Shown: positions 46,230 to 54,855, counted from the stretch's first letter. The stretch: 64,000 bases of DNA from Ruegeria sp. YS9 (GCF_024628725.1 NZ_CP102409.1:1397001-1461000), one strand, 5' to 3'. Notes: generated by a model not told the origin, from the letters alone. Numbers and translations are program-made.

Positions 46230-46352
46230 ATGCTGACCCAGATCAAGACCGTATTCAGCCGCTCGCAATCGACAATCCTACAGGATGCCGTGGGCGTGAT
46301 GTCTCTGGTCGTGATCTTGATGGTCGCCCTGCACCTTCCGGTTGGATTCTAA
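46230..46352 (+). CDS. 40-aa single-span membrane protein with a LexA box
   Basis: Encodes MLTQIKTVFSRSQSTILQDA, then the hydrophobic span VGVMSLVVILMVALHLPV and a two-residue tail. GGAGGTGACCCT gives a good ribosome binding site. The Lys/Arg-containing N-terminus predicts a cytoplasmic N-terminal side. The frame extends upstream to 46143 but lacks a ribosome binding site there. It is followed by a strong terminator, so it is a separate transcription unit. The LexA box suggests induction by DNA damage. I do not recognise it; the SOS-induced division inhibitor SidA of Caulobacter is a comparable small inner-membrane protein. Confidence 0.7.
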   Translation: MLTQIKTVFSRSQSTILQDAVGVMSLVVILMVALHLPVGF

Positions 46353-46498
46353 GCCTTTCTGCCTGCGATCTCGTGCCGAAAAAACCGCGCTGTCATCCCC
46401 ATTTCAGTCAAGGGTGACCTGCCTGTCCCAAACCCCTTGAGGGGCCATGCCTCGGCCCCGTGCGGTAATCCGGACCCCACGCGAGACACGCAATGCCT

Positions 46499-46537
46499 GC
46501 CGCCGCCCTTTCGCCCGGAAGGTGCGGCGGCTTTTTT
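46499..46537 (+). terminator. Terminator of the small SOS gene
   Basis: Perfect 8-bp stem GCCGCCGC/GCGGCGGC with a 17-base loop, then six T. It ends on the stop codon of the convergent marC gene. The 147 bases between the small gene and this hairpin show no other feature. Confidence 0.75.
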
Positions 46538-47174
46538 ACAGCTGGCCGGTTTTGAAAATCTCAAGCAATGCGGACAGGACCGAATTGACCGCGACCGAGG
46601 CCAGGATCATCCCCATGATACGGCTGATGATCGCTGCTCCTGAGTGACCAATCAGGCGAATGATCGGTTCCGCCAGAAGCATGAGAATAAAGGCAACAAC
46701 CAGAACCAAGAGCATGACCAACGCGGTAATTCCTTGATCTACCGCACTGTATCGATGGTTGTCCGTCAGGATGACGACCGCCAGCATCGCACCGGGTGAA
46801 GCCAGAGATGGAACGGCAAGAGGAAATATCGCGGGATTCTGCTTGTGGTACTTGTCTTCCTGATCCTCTTCTGCCTGACGCTGTTCTATTTCCTGTTTGC
46901 TTTCGCCAAAGATCATGGTCAGAGCGAACAGAAACAGGATGATACCGCCTGCGACCTGAAATGAATTCAAACCGATATCCAGCGCTTCGATCAGCAGTTG
47001 CCCAAACACTAGGAAGAACAAAAGAACACCGGCACTTATTATCGATGCCAACAAAGCTATCTTGCGACGCGCGGCGGCCTCCAGCCCCGCAGTGACGGCA
47101 ATGAAAACGGGAATTGTACCAATCGGGTCAATGACGACCCAAAGGGTCACGAAATGCTCAAGCAGATTATTCAA
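46536..47174 (-). CDS. MarC family membrane protein
   Basis: A 212-aa protein with six predicted spans. The conserved LWVVIDPIGTIPVFIAVTAG at the N-terminus and PLAVPSLASPGAMLAVVILT after a central acidic loop (about 92-112, QEIEQRQAEEDQEDK) define the MarC/UPF0056 family. Despite the name, no role in multiple antibiotic resistance is proven. The start is TTG, with GGAGGGATGGGTA upstream. Confidence 0.9.
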   Translation of the reverse strand: MNNLLEHFVTLWVVIDPIGTIPVFIAVTAGLEAAARRKIALLASIISAGVLLFFLVFGQLLIEALDIGLNSFQVAGGIILFLFALTMIFGESKQEIEQRQAEEDQEDKYHKQNPAIFPLAVPSLASPGAMLAVVILTDNHRYSAVDQGITALVMLLVLVVAFILMLLAEPIIRLIGHSGAAIISRIMGMILASVAVNSVLSALLEIFKTGQL

Positions 47175-47233
47175 TACCCATCCCTCCTTAAATCTGTGCG
47201 GAAGGTAAACGGGTTTGTCTCAAATAGCTACAA

Positions 47234-47686
47234 TCAGGCGCAATGGGCCTGTTCCGCCTTCGCCATGGCTTCCGCAGTGGCGTCCAGTGCCAGCAGTATT
47301 GACGCGTGGCGGTTCTTGTAGTCCCGCGCCGGCATCAGGACCTCAAGACCGTCAAAGGGCGCGTCCGGGGCGGGGCCATCCTTTTTCAACATCGCAGCAA
47401 GCTGATCGCGCGCCGCTTCGACCTGAGCACGCGTTGCGCCAATGATCGCGTCGCCAACCACCGAAGCGGATGCCTGACCCAACGCGCAGGCTTTGACGTC
47501 CTGTCCGAAGGCGCTGACGCGACCATCCTGAACCTTCAGATCCACCGTCACGGTAGAGCCGCAAAGAGGCGCGCGTTTCTTGACCGTTGCATCCGGGTTT
47601 TCCAACCGGTCCAGATGCGGGATGTCCGCCGCCAGCGCCAGAATGCGTCCGGAATACAGCTTGATCAGGTCGTTCTCCCCGCTCAT
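47234..47686 (-). CDS. IscU/SufU-like iron-sulfur scaffold
   Basis: A 150-aa NifU N-terminal-type scaffold. Cysteines lie in RAPLCGSTVTVDL (about 42) and KACALGQASASVV (about 67), with a third at the very C-terminus (AHCA). The Asp/Lys residues of classical IscU around the first Cys are not all kept, so this is a diverged roseobacter form that may be an accessory scaffold. GAGGGAAAGCC precedes ATG 47686. Divergent from hisI. Confidence 0.82.
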   Translation of the reverse strand: MSGENDLIKLYSGRILALAADIPHLDRLENPDATVKKRAPLCGSTVTVDLKVQDGRVSAFGQDVKACALGQASASVVGDAIIGATRAQVEAARDQLAAMLKKDGPAPDAPFDGLEVLMPARDYKNRHASILLALDATAEAMAKAEQAHCA

Positions 47687-47752
47687 GGCTTTCCCTCGTC
47701 GTGTGTTCCTCATACATAGTGGCCAGCCCAACGGATGCAAAAGGTTTTTGTC

Positions 47753-48124
47753 ATGTCTCACCCCGTCGCGTTTGATCCATCGACTCTGAAATATAACGAA
47801 GCGGGACTGATTCCGGCAATTGCGCAGGACCAGGTGTCGGGTGAAGTTCTAATGATGGCATGGATGAATGCGCAGGCCGTTGAAAAGACACTGGAAACGG
47901 GCAGGGTGACCTATTGGTCACGCTCGCGTCAGTCCTTCTGGATCAAGGGCGAAACCTCGGGCCATGTGCAGGAACTGGTGGACTTCCGCATCGATTGTGA
48001 CCGCGATTGCCTGTTGGTTCTGGTGCGTCAAACCGGTGCTGCCTGTCACACCAACCGCCGGACGTGCTTTTATACTGCGGTGCGGGACGGGGCCGAGACC
48101 GAACTGATGGCCCCGATGGAGTAA
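47753..48124 (+). CDS. hisI: Phosphoribosyl-AMP cyclohydrolase
   Basis: A 123-aa enzyme opening the adenine ring of PR-AMP in histidine synthesis. GEVLMMAWMNAQAVEKTLETG (split pattern about 28-48), YWSRSRQSFWIKGETSGHVQ (about 54-73) and the metal ligands DCDRDCLLVLVRQTGAACHT (about 78-97) are diagnostic. It is the stand-alone form without the HisE domain. No other his gene is adjacent. Confidence 0.95.
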   Translation: MSHPVAFDPSTLKYNEAGLIPAIAQDQVSGEVLMMAWMNAQAVEKTLETGRVTYWSRSRQSFWIKGETSGHVQELVDFRIDCDRDCLLVLVRQTGAACHTNRRTCFYTAVRDGAETELMAPME

Positions 48125-48134
48125 CCGAGCCAGA

Positions 48135-49016
48135 TCAAAGCCCCACCATGTGCCGGATGTCTGCCGGGCTGGCACCTTCGGCCCGGTATTTCGCGATCGC
48201 ACGCGCATCGTCGCGTTTCGCCAGCCGTTTGCCGGCGTCATCGCGGACCAGATCGTGGTGGAAATACTCGGGTGTAGGCAAATCCAACAGCACCTGAAGC
48301 AGAACATGGATGCGGGTGGCTTCGAACAGATCCTGACCGCGAACCACACGGGTGATCCCCTGGGCCGCGTCGTCAAGAACGACGGACAAATGGTAGGACG
48401 TGCCCATGTCTCGGCGAGCCAGAACGATATCGCCCACACTGGTTTCCATCTCATCCGGGGTAAAAGCAATTGTTCCTGTTTCGCCACCGGGGCCGGAGCC
48501 CAGTTCCAAGAATTGGAACCTGTCCGGATCGCGGATTGTTCGACAGGCTTTGGCAACGTCCAGTCGCAACACTTGGTCTCTTGGATGAGGGTTCTGGCGT
48601 AAGTCTTTACCCTGTTTTACTTTTCGGCACGTACCTGGATAGATAATTCCGTCTGGCCCAAGCAAGGGCGCGCCTTCCTGGGGCGCGCTTGCGGCGGCGG
48701 CAATATCTTTGCGATTGCACAGGCAAGGATACAGAAGACCCTTTTTCCACAACCGATCCAACGCGCGATCATAGATACTCAGCCGATCTGATTGACGCAG
48801 AACCGGTTCCGGCCAGGTCAGCCCCAACCAATTGAGGTCATCGTAGATCTGATCCTCCCAGTGCGGACGCGAGCGGGACCGATCGATATCTTCGATGCGC
48901 AGCAAGAACTGTCCATTTTCGGATCTGGCCATGTCGCTGGCGATCATCGCAGAATAGGCGTGCCCAAGGTGAAGTGGACCGGTCGGGGATGGCGCGAAAC
49001 GCGTTACGAAAGTCAC
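48135..49016 (-). CDS. gluQ: Glutamyl-Q tRNA(Asp) synthetase
   Basis: A 293-aa truncated glutamyl-tRNA synthetase paralogue that loads glutamate on queuosine of tRNA(Asp). TRFAPSPTGPLHLGHAYSAM has the HIGH motif as HLGH; GKRLAKRDDARAI near the C-terminus is the KMSKS-like loop. CLCNRKD (about 100) and YPGTC supply cysteine ligands of a zinc site. It has no anticodon-binding domain, which separates it from GltX. The start overlaps the stop of the upstream methyltransferase by four bases. Confidence 0.93.
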   Translation of the reverse strand: MTFVTRFAPSPTGPLHLGHAYSAMIASDMARSENGQFLLRIEDIDRSRSRPHWEDQIYDDLNWLGLTWPEPVLRQSDRLSIYDRALDRLWKKGLLYPCLCNRKDIAAAASAPQEGAPLLGPDGIIYPGTCRKVKQGKDLRQNPHPRDQVLRLDVAKACRTIRDPDRFQFLELGSGPGGETGTIAFTPDEMETSVGDIVLARRDMGTSYHLSVVLDDAAQGITRVVRGQDLFEATRIHVLLQVLLDLPTPEYFHHDLVRDDAGKRLAKRDDARAIAKYRAEGASPADIRHMVGL

Positions 49017-49627
49017 GCTTTTTCTAATACATACACGTCAGAGTTAAGGTTGATGCCGGGCAAGTGCGGCCCGTATTCACGAAATAGCAAACGTGCGGCA
49101 CCCATGTCGACCCAATCCGTCACGCGGCAGGTGAATTTGTGATCTGACAGCGCATGGTCGTTCAGTGAAAACGCCAACATCCCACCTTTTGGCAAGGCAT
49201 GCATCAACAGGTCGAATGTCTCGGGCGGCGCCGCGCCCTGGCCGATGACACCGATGGCCGTGATCACCGAATACGCTTCGGGCCTGAGCGGGGCTGGCTT
49301 GGTGATGTCAAACCCGGTAAGGGTTCGGTAAACACCCTTGGCCTCTGCCTCTTCCAGCATTTTGGGGGTGGGGTCGATACCATCGATGACCTCAAATCCC
49401 GCCGCCCGCAGGGCGAGACCGGAAAGCCCCGTTCCGCAGCCGAAGTCCAGAATCGGCGTTTGGGGGTGAGGGTGGAATTGCCACAAAGCCGCGGCCACCC
49501 GTCCCGGGGTTGCATATCCCTGTTCCGCGACCTCTTTTTCGTAGGTCGCGGCCCAGTTCTGATAATGCGTTTCAGTGTTTTCGGGCGTGTCGAGATTGTA
49601 GGTGCTGTCCAGGAACTTGTCGCTCAT
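49013..49627 (-). CDS. Class I SAM-dependent methyltransferase
   Basis: A 204-aa methyltransferase. Motif I ILDFGCGTGLSGLALR (about 60-75), acidic post-motif GIDPTPKMLEEA (about 83-94), and motif IV-like YSVITAIGVIGQGAAPPETFD are the Methyltransf_11/25 fold. Residues 1-50 (LDTPENTETHYQNWAATYEKEVAE) resemble the Williams-Beuren-type small-molecule methyltransferases. The substrate is unknown. Coupled to gluQ. Confidence 0.85.
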   Translation of the reverse strand: MSDKFLDSTYNLDTPENTETHYQNWAATYEKEVAEQGYATPGRVAAALWQFHPHPQTPILDFGCGTGLSGLALRAAGFEVIDGIDPTPKMLEEAEAKGVYRTLTGFDITKPAPLRPEAYSVITAIGVIGQGAAPPETFDLLMHALPKGGMLAFSLNDHALSDHKFTCRVTDWVDMGAARLLFREYGPHLPGINLNSDVYVLEKA

Positions 49628-49664
49628 CCCGTCATGCTAGGCCGAGATCACGCCGCGCGTCCAG

Positions 49665-51005
49665 TTAGCATTGATCCAACCAGGTTTGCCATTCTGTCTT
49701 GGCGCGATCGGTATAGGCCTTGTACCGGTCTTTCCGGCCGCGCCGCCCGCCTTTCAGGCCGTCCACAGGGCGGAACAGGCCAAAGTTTACGTTCATCGGC
49801 TGAAACGTCTTGGCTTCGGCCCCGCCGGTAATGTGATGGATCAACGCACCCATTGCACTGTCTTTGGGTACTTCGGGCAAGTCACGCCCCAGTATTTCCG
49901 CGGCGGCCATGCGACCGGCAAGCAATCCCATCGCGGCGCTTTCAACATAGCCTTCGACGCCCGTAATCTGGCCGGCAAAGCGGATGTTGGGCTTGGATTT
50001 CAAGCGCATCTGTGCATCGAGCAGGGTGGGAGAGTTGATGAACGTGTTGCGGTGGATGCCACCCAGCCGGGCAAAGCTGGCGTTTTCCAGACCGGGGATC
50101 ATGCGGAACACGTCGGTCTGGGCTCCGTATTTCATCTTGGTCTGGAACCCTACGATGTTGAACAATGTGCCCAATGCGTTATCGCGCCGCAACTGAACAA
50201 CGGCATGAGGTTTGACGTCAGGCGCATGAGGGTTTGTCAACCCAACCGGCTTCATCGGACCGTGGCGCAGGGTCTCGCGTCCGCGTTCGGCCATGACTTC
50301 AATCGGAAGACAGCCATCAAAATAGCCTGCGGTCTCACCTTCGTGAAACTCGGTTTTGTCCGCAGCCAGAAGGGCGTCGATGAAAGCCTCGTATTGAACA
50401 CGGTCCATCGGGCAGTTCAGGTAAGCCGTGCGCTCTTCCTCGGTCTCGCCTTTGTCGTACCGGGATTGCATCCACGCTTTGCTCATGTCGATGCTGTCGG
50501 CGTAGACAATGGGCGCGATCGCATCAAAAAACGCCAGCGCGTCCGATCCCGTTTCCGCCCGGATGGCTTCCCCCAATGCGGGTGAGGTCAAAGGGCCGGT
50601 CGCGAAGATCCACTGCCCATCATCGGGAAGGGTGGTCACTTCTTCGTCTGTTACCGTCACACGCGGATGTGCGCGGAGTTTTGCGGTGACCGTTTCGGCA
50701 AACGGGTCGCGGTCCACGGCGAGCGCACCACCGGCCGGCAGGCGATGTTCATAGGCTGTGGTCATGATCAACCCATTGGCTGCCCGCATTTCCCAATGCA
50801 GCAGGCCGACGGCATTCTGTTCATCGTCATCCGATCGGAATGAGTTTGAACACACCATTTCTGCCAGGTTTCCTGTCTGATGTGCGAAGGTGCCAACGGT
50901 GGGACGCATTTCATGAATGATCACGTCAACGCCCATTTCAGCGGCTTGCCAGGCCGCTTCGGACCCGGCCATTCCACCGCCCACGATATGCAAAACTTGT
51001 GTCAT
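49665..51005 (-). CDS. trmFO: Methylenetetrahydrofolate-tRNA uracil-5-methyltransferase TrmFO
   Basis: A 446-aa FAD- and folate-dependent enzyme forming T54 in tRNA. The FAD motif [19 protein letters not shown] (about 5-23), [12 protein letters not shown] (about 48-59) with a conserved Cys, [17 protein letters not shown] (about 201), and [18 protein letters not shown] (about 313) are family features. ATG 51005 gives the standard N-terminus. TrmFO rather than TrmA is usual in Rhodobacteraceae-type genomes. Confidence 0.94.
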   Translation of the reverse strand: MTQVLHIVGGGMAGSEAAWQAAEMGVDVIIHEMRPTVGTFAHQTGNLAEMVCSNSFRSDDDEQNAVGLLHWEMRAANGLIMTTAYEHRLPAGGALAVDRDPFAETVTAKLRAHPRVTVTDEEVTTLPDDGQWIFATGPLTSPALGEAIRAETGSDALAFFDAIAPIVYADSIDMSKAWMQSRYDKGETEEERTAYLNCPMDRVQYEAFIDALLAADKTEFHEGETAGYFDGCLPIEVMAERGRETLRHGPMKPVGLTNPHAPDVKPHAVVQLRRDNALGTLFNIVGFQTKMKYGAQTDVFRMIPGLENASFARLGGIHRNTFINSPTLLDAQMRLKSKPNIRFAGQITGVEGYVESAAMGLLAGRMAAAEILGRDLPEVPKDSAMGALIHHITGGAEAKTFQPMNVNFGLFRPVDGLKGGRRGRKDRYKAYTDRAKTEWQTWLDQC

Positions 51006-51078
51006 GTGCAGCCACATAGGGCACCGCACAGACAGGCGCAACTGCCGTATTTTTTGTGACTGATCTGGTGGAGGGGTC

Positions 51079-51178
51079 TTGGGGTCGCCGCTGCGGGAAT
51101 GTCAGCGCTGGTGAGAGAGACCAGCTGGAGGGACCTTCCGCCCACGGCGACCCAAAAGTGTACTGAGGCCTTAGCCTC
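51079..51178. other. Structured intergenic element
   Basis: Three nested or serial stems in the 253-base gap between trmFO and the enoyl-CoA hydratase gene: TTGGGGTCGCCG (51079-51090) with CGGCGACCCAA (51145-51155), inside it GCTGGT/ACCAGC (51107-51112, 51120-51125), and then GAGGC/GCCTC (51165-51169, 51174-51178). No T-tract follows on either strand and no reading frame fits. It may be a small RNA, a leader of one neighbour, or a mobile palindrome. The strand is unknown. Confidence 0.4.
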
Positions 51179-51258
51179 GACCCAGCTTTGCCACAGAGTT
51201 GCCCTTTTGGAAAGTGCTAAAATGAAAACAGTGGCAAAAAATGTTCAAAACAATTGCG

Positions 51259-52044
51259 TCATTGGGTCCAATTCGGGGGGCGCTTTTCAATAAAGGCGGA
51301 AATGCCTTCTTCTGTATCGCGGTACAACATATTCTGCGCCATTGCGTCTCCGGTATAGGCATAAGCCTGATCCAAAGGCATTTGCAGCTGTTGATAGAAC
51401 GCTTCCTTGCCGATCTTCACGGCCACGCCAAGCTTGGATGCGACCAGTTCCGCCAGCCCGTTGGCTTCTTGTTCCAGCGCCTCTTCAGGAACGACACGGT
51501 TTACCAGGCCCAGATCGGCGGCGCGTTCCGCTGAAATGAACTCGCCGGTGGTCAGCATTTCAAAAGCCTGCTTTCTGGGGATGTTGCGGCTGAGAGCCAC
51601 CATCGGCGTGGAACAGAACAGGCCGATATTGACCCCGTTGACGCCAAACCGTGTACCTTCCGCGGCCACCGCCATGTCGCAGGTTGCAACCAGCTGACAC
51701 CCGGCGGCGGTCGCAATGCCATGGACTTGCGCGATAACGGGTTGCGGCAGGGATTGGATCGACATCATCATCCGGGCGCAACGGGAAAAGAGATCTTGAA
51801 AGTAGGCCTTGCCGCCATCTTCCGACTGGCGTCCGGCCGTCATCTGTTTCAAATCATGCCCGGCACAAAACGCCTTTCCTGCCCCCGACAGGACCACGGC
51901 CCGGATCGCGCTGTCGTCGCGCAGTGCATCAAGCTCGGCTTGCAGCGCAGCCAGCATCTCGTCACTCAATGCGTTCAGCCGGTCCGGCGCGTTCATCGTA
52001 AGCCTTGCAACCGCGCCAGTGTCGTTACGTTCCAGAATTGTCAT
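51259..52044 (-). CDS. Enoyl-CoA hydratase/isomerase family protein
   Basis: A 261-aa crotonase-fold protein. The CoA/oxyanion motifs GAGKAFCAGHDLKQM (about 54-68) and VHGIATAAGCQLVATCDMAVA (about 106-126), with the usual second Glu replaced (Cys and Gln in AAGCQLVATCD), differ from standard hydratases. This resembles ECHDC3-like members, for which classical hydration is doubtful. GGAGGGCAAG precedes ATG 52044. Divergent from a PaaI-type thioesterase. Confidence 0.85.
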   Translation of the reverse strand: MTILERNDTGAVARLTMNAPDRLNALSDEMLAALQAELDALRDDSAIRAVVLSGAGKAFCAGHDLKQMTAGRQSEDGGKAYFQDLFSRCARMMMSIQSLPQPVIAQVHGIATAAGCQLVATCDMAVAAEGTRFGVNGVNIGLFCSTPMVALSRNIPRKQAFEMLTTGEFISAERAADLGLVNRVVPEEALEQEANGLAELVASKLGVAVKIGKEAFYQQLQMPLDQAYAYTGDAMAQNMLYRDTEEGISAFIEKRPPNWTQ

Positions 52045-52102
52045 CTTGCCCTCCGATCCCAAGTTGGGCCAACTCTAGGTCGGCAAGAGCAGGAGGGGAA
52101 GT

Positions 52103-52546
52103 ATGGCTTTGGAAATGAACCGGGACGAACTGTCACAATACCTCAAAGAGGTGTTCCCTCAGGTGCACAAGGATTTCGTCGTCGAAGACTTGACCGAAGA
52201 CACGATCACCATGCGCCTTGTGGTTCAGGACCAACACCTGCGCCCCGGAGGCACGGTGTCAGGCCCGTCGATGTTCGGGCTTGCCGATGTCAGTGTCTAT
52301 GCGATGGTTCTGGCGCGAAAAGGGCGTCAGTCATTGGCCGTCACCACCAACAGTTCTTTTGATTTCCTGCGCAAACCGGATGGTGGCGCCGATATGATTG
52401 CGGCCTGTCGTCTGTTGAAGCTGGGAAGAACACTGGCCGTTGGGGATGTGCTTTTGTACTCGGAAGGCAGTGATCTTCCGGTTGCGCGGGCAACGATGAC
52501 CTATTCCCTGCCGCCGGTAGGGTCTGCTGCCGCGAATTTCGGATAA
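52103..52546 (+). CDS. PaaI-type hotdog thioesterase
   Basis: A 147-aa single hotdog domain. RPGGTVSGPSMFGLADVSVYAMVL (about 48-71, split) has the helix with Asp used as catalytic residue in PaaI/YbgC-related thioesterases, and TNSSFDFLRKPDGG the following strand. AGGAGGGG precedes the ATG. The acyl-CoA substrate is unknown. Its stop sits in the T-tract side of the opposite-strand terminator. Confidence 0.8.
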   Translation: MALEMNRDELSQYLKEVFPQVHKDFVVEDLTEDTITMRLVVQDQHLRPGGTVSGPSMFGLADVSVYAMVLARKGRQSLAVTTNSSFDFLRKPDGGADMIAACRLLKLGRTLAVGDVLLYSEGSDLPVARATMTYSLPPVGSAAANFG

Positions 52547-52571
52547 AAAAGGCCGGGGACAGGCCCCGGCC
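52545..52571 (-). terminator. Terminator of the DUF1127 gene
   Basis: Perfect 8-bp stem GGCCGGGG/CCCCGGCC with a 5-base loop. On the minus strand six T follow. It ends the DUF1127 transcript and touches the thioesterase stop codon. Confidence 0.75.
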
Positions 52572-52608
52572 CAGGAAGAGGTCCCAATAAATTGGGACTG
52601 GGGATCAG

Positions 52609-52836
52609 TCAGGGGTGCCAGAAAAAGCGCTTTGTTTCCCGGCCAGCCTGATGGCGGGTCAGCCCGACGTCCTGAAGCAGACGGTCATCCAGATAGCCCA
52701 GATTGACGCGGCTGCGGCGGCGGCGTTCCCATTGAGTGACCGCCGCCGCAAACCGCACGGCCAGAGCAGCGAGCAGAGGCAGCCGTGGGCTGTCGTTCAG
52801 CAGCAGAAGGGCGGGGGTGTGCATTGTGCGTGTCAT
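52609..52836 (-). CDS. DUF1127 small protein
   Basis: A 75-aa protein ending in the DUF1127 (YjiS-like) motif: WERRRRSRVNLGYLDDRLLQDVGLTRHQAGRE, read as WERRRRSR, LDDRLLQDVGLTR and RHQAGRE. The helical first half carries AALAVRFAAAVTQ. Small Arg-rich DUF1127 proteins bind RNA or regulate metabolism in other alphaproteobacteria (the CcaF1 type in Rhodobacter). AAAGGA precedes ATG 52836. It is transcribed divergently from the MocR gene. Confidence 0.82.
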   Translation of the reverse strand: MTRTMHTPALLLLNDSPRLPLLAALAVRFAAAVTQWERRRRSRVNLGYLDDRLLQDVGLTRHQAGRETKRFFWHP

Positions 52837-52859
52837 CTCGGAATTCCTTTCAAATTGTA

Positions 52860-52916
52860 TTGACACAAAACAGTATTGCTTGGTACATAAGTTTGATACA
52901 TTTGAAATTGTGTCAA
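52860..52916. promoter_or_regulatory. Inverted repeat between DUF1127 and the MocR gene
   Basis: TTGACACAA (52860-52868) and TTGTGTCAA (52908-52916) are perfect 9-bp inverted copies 39 bases apart. Each reads TTGACA in the direction of one of the divergent genes, so each can be a -35 box as well as a regulator site. The spacers contain TACATA (52884-52889) for the plus strand. Confidence 0.55.
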
Positions 52917-52935
52917 AGGCAAAGGAAGAATTGTA

Positions 52936-54339
52936 ATGGGTACAATTTGGCCAAGCGCGCTGCCAAAGTCCAAGGGGCCAAAGTATACTTTGGTTGCCGA
53001 CACAATACGAAAAGCTATTGATAACAAAACTTTGGATATCGGCACCAAACTGCCACCGGTGCGGGAGCTGGCGTATCGATTGCAAATTACACCCGGCACT
53101 GTCGCGCGCGCCTATACGATTCTCACCGATGAGGGGTTGCTACAAGCCGAGGTCGGACGTGGTACATTCGTAGCCCCGCCAAAATCTCCGATTCTGGATG
53201 ATGTCTGGTCCCGGCAGCTTCATCTGGCCGAGGCGCAGAACACCCACCATGTCAGCCTGTTCAGCCCCAGGCTGGTGGATATTGGGCAGGTGTCGTTGAT
53301 CCGCGAGTGCTTGCAGAAAGTCTCTCAATCCGATCCCGCATTATTCATGAACTACCCCACACGCGATGCGTACCAGCCCATGCGACAGGCTGTGGTTGAC
53401 TGGCTGTCGGATCTTCCGCTGGGGCCACTGAACGATGATGACATTGTCCTGACCCATGGGGGGCAGAATGGGCTATGCTTGGTGTTTCAAACCATCCTGC
53501 AAGGGCCCAAGCCGGTCGTTTTGGTTGAAGACCTGTCTTACGCCGGTTTCCGTCGTGCCGGAGAGTTGATGCGCGCCGAGGTGGTCGGAATTCGGATGGA
53601 CAAATGGGGTATCGATCCCGAAGCAATGGAACATGTTCTGCGCCAAACCCCGGCGCAGGCGGTATGCGTGTCACCCGAAGTTCAAAACCCGACCGCAACA
53701 CACACGCCTTTGGAAAGACGCAAAGAAATCGTTGAGATCGCACGGAAATTTGATGTCCAGATCGTTGAGGATGATTGCTATCGAATGGGGGACGCCAAAG
53801 AACCCAGCTTTCGCGCCCTTGCACCCGAGCGAGGGTGGCACGTGTCGTCCATTTCAAAGATACTCACACCGGCGCTGCGCGTGGGTTTCGCCATTGCTCC
53901 AAAGGATCGCAGTGTCGATCTGCGTCGATCTGCCGAATATGGGTATTTTGGCTTGGCTCAACCCCTGGCCGAACTCACGCGGTTGCTGCTGTCGGACCCG
54001 CGTACCCGCCAAATTGCCCAGGATGTGCGCAAGCGGATGGGTGACTATGTCCGGATTACCGTCAATGCGCTGGGGGGGTTCGATCTGAACTGGGCTCCGG
54101 ACGTGCCTTTCGTCTGGCTGAACCTGCCATCGGGGTGGCGCTCTGCCGCGTTCAGCCGCGCGGCCGAACGAGAAGGCATTCAACTCAGATCAGCGGATGA
54201 ATTTGCCCTGCGCGATGGGCGCGCGCCGAATGCAGTACGCATCGCCATGAATGGTCACGTTTCTTTGGAACGGTTCGAAGACGCAATGCTGAGGCTGCGC
54301 GCGTTGCTGGACAATCCACCGGAACAGATCAGCGTCTAG
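52936..54339 (+). CDS. MocR/PdxR-type GntR regulator with aminotransferase domain
   Basis: A 467-aa two-domain regulator. Residues about 15-82 form a GntR winged helix (KLPPVRELAYRLQITPGTVARAYTIL). Residues about 110-460 form a fold-type I aminotransferase domain with EDDCYRMGD holding the PLP-ring Asp and SSISKILTPALRVGFA (about 308-323) holding the Lys that binds PLP. MocR proteins sense PLP, GABA or amino-acid adducts and often control a divergent gene. The ribosome binding site is AAGGAAG. It probably regulates itself and DUF1127 through the inverted repeat. Confidence 0.88.
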   Translation: MGTIWPSALPKSKGPKYTLVADTIRKAIDNKTLDIGTKLPPVRELAYRLQITPGTVARAYTILTDEGLLQAEVGRGTFVAPPKSPILDDVWSRQLHLAEAQNTHHVSLFSPRLVDIGQVSLIRECLQKVSQSDPALFMNYPTRDAYQPMRQAVVDWLSDLPLGPLNDDDIVLTHGGQNGLCLVFQTILQGPKPVVLVEDLSYAGFRRAGELMRAEVVGIRMDKWGIDPEAMEHVLRQTPAQAVCVSPEVQNPTATHTPLERRKEIVEIARKFDVQIVEDDCYRMGDAKEPSFRALAPERGWHVSSISKILTPALRVGFAIAPKDRSVDLRRSAEYGYFGLAQPLAELTRLLLSDPRTRQIAQDVRKRMGDYVRITVNALGGFDLNWAPDVPFVWLNLPSGWRSAAFSRAAEREGIQLRSADEFALRDGRAPNAVRIAMNGHVSLERFEDAMLRLRALLDNPPEQISV

Positions 54340-54342
54340 CAT

Positions 54343-54708
54343 TCAGGTCAGCGGGGGCGGATCGCCAAAAAATCCGGCCAGATGAGCGATCTTTCCATCT
54401 TCGTCCAATCGAATGAAATCATGCCCGGCCACCATGATTGCGCCGTCGGGCGCCACCATATGCCAAGTGAAGTGAACGACATCGTGGTGCGAAACCGGAC
54501 TGCTGGTGATTTCAACGCGCCCATTCGAGCTTTCAAGAATCTCTCCAATATGAGCATTCAAACGCTCACGCCCCGAAACATCAGCTGTTGGATCCACATA
54601 TCGACCGTTTTCCGCAAAACAATGCGCCAAGAACTCAAACCGTTTTCCTGAGGACTTTTCCTGCCAGGCGGCACCGTAACTTTCAATTGTGTACATCAAA
54701 TCCTGCAT
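54343..54708 (-). CDS. NTF2-like family protein
   Basis: A 121-aa SnoaL-type protein (YTIESYGAAWQEKSSGKRFEFLAHCFAENGRYVDPTADVSG, read as short motifs AAWQEK, FAENGRYVDPTADV and VHFTWHMVAPDG). HDFIRLDEDGKIAHLAGFFG ends the sheet. No catalytic residues are certain. It converges with the MocR gene, 3 bases apart, and is probably unrelated to it. Confidence 0.7.
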   Translation of the reverse strand: MQDLMYTIESYGAAWQEKSSGKRFEFLAHCFAENGRYVDPTADVSGRERLNAHIGEILESSNGRVEITSSPVSHHDVVHFTWHMVAPDGAIMVAGHDFIRLDEDGKIAHLAGFFGDPPPLT

Positions 54709-54855
54709 GCAACTCTCCGTGGCTGGACGCGATCAATTCCTACCTAGTGTATCAGAGTGTTGAATTTGGGAGAATTCCACATCAGAAATATGGGGTAAAA
54801 TAATACCTATTTTGTAAGTTATTGTTTTAAAACTATTTAAATAGCATTGGGTCGC

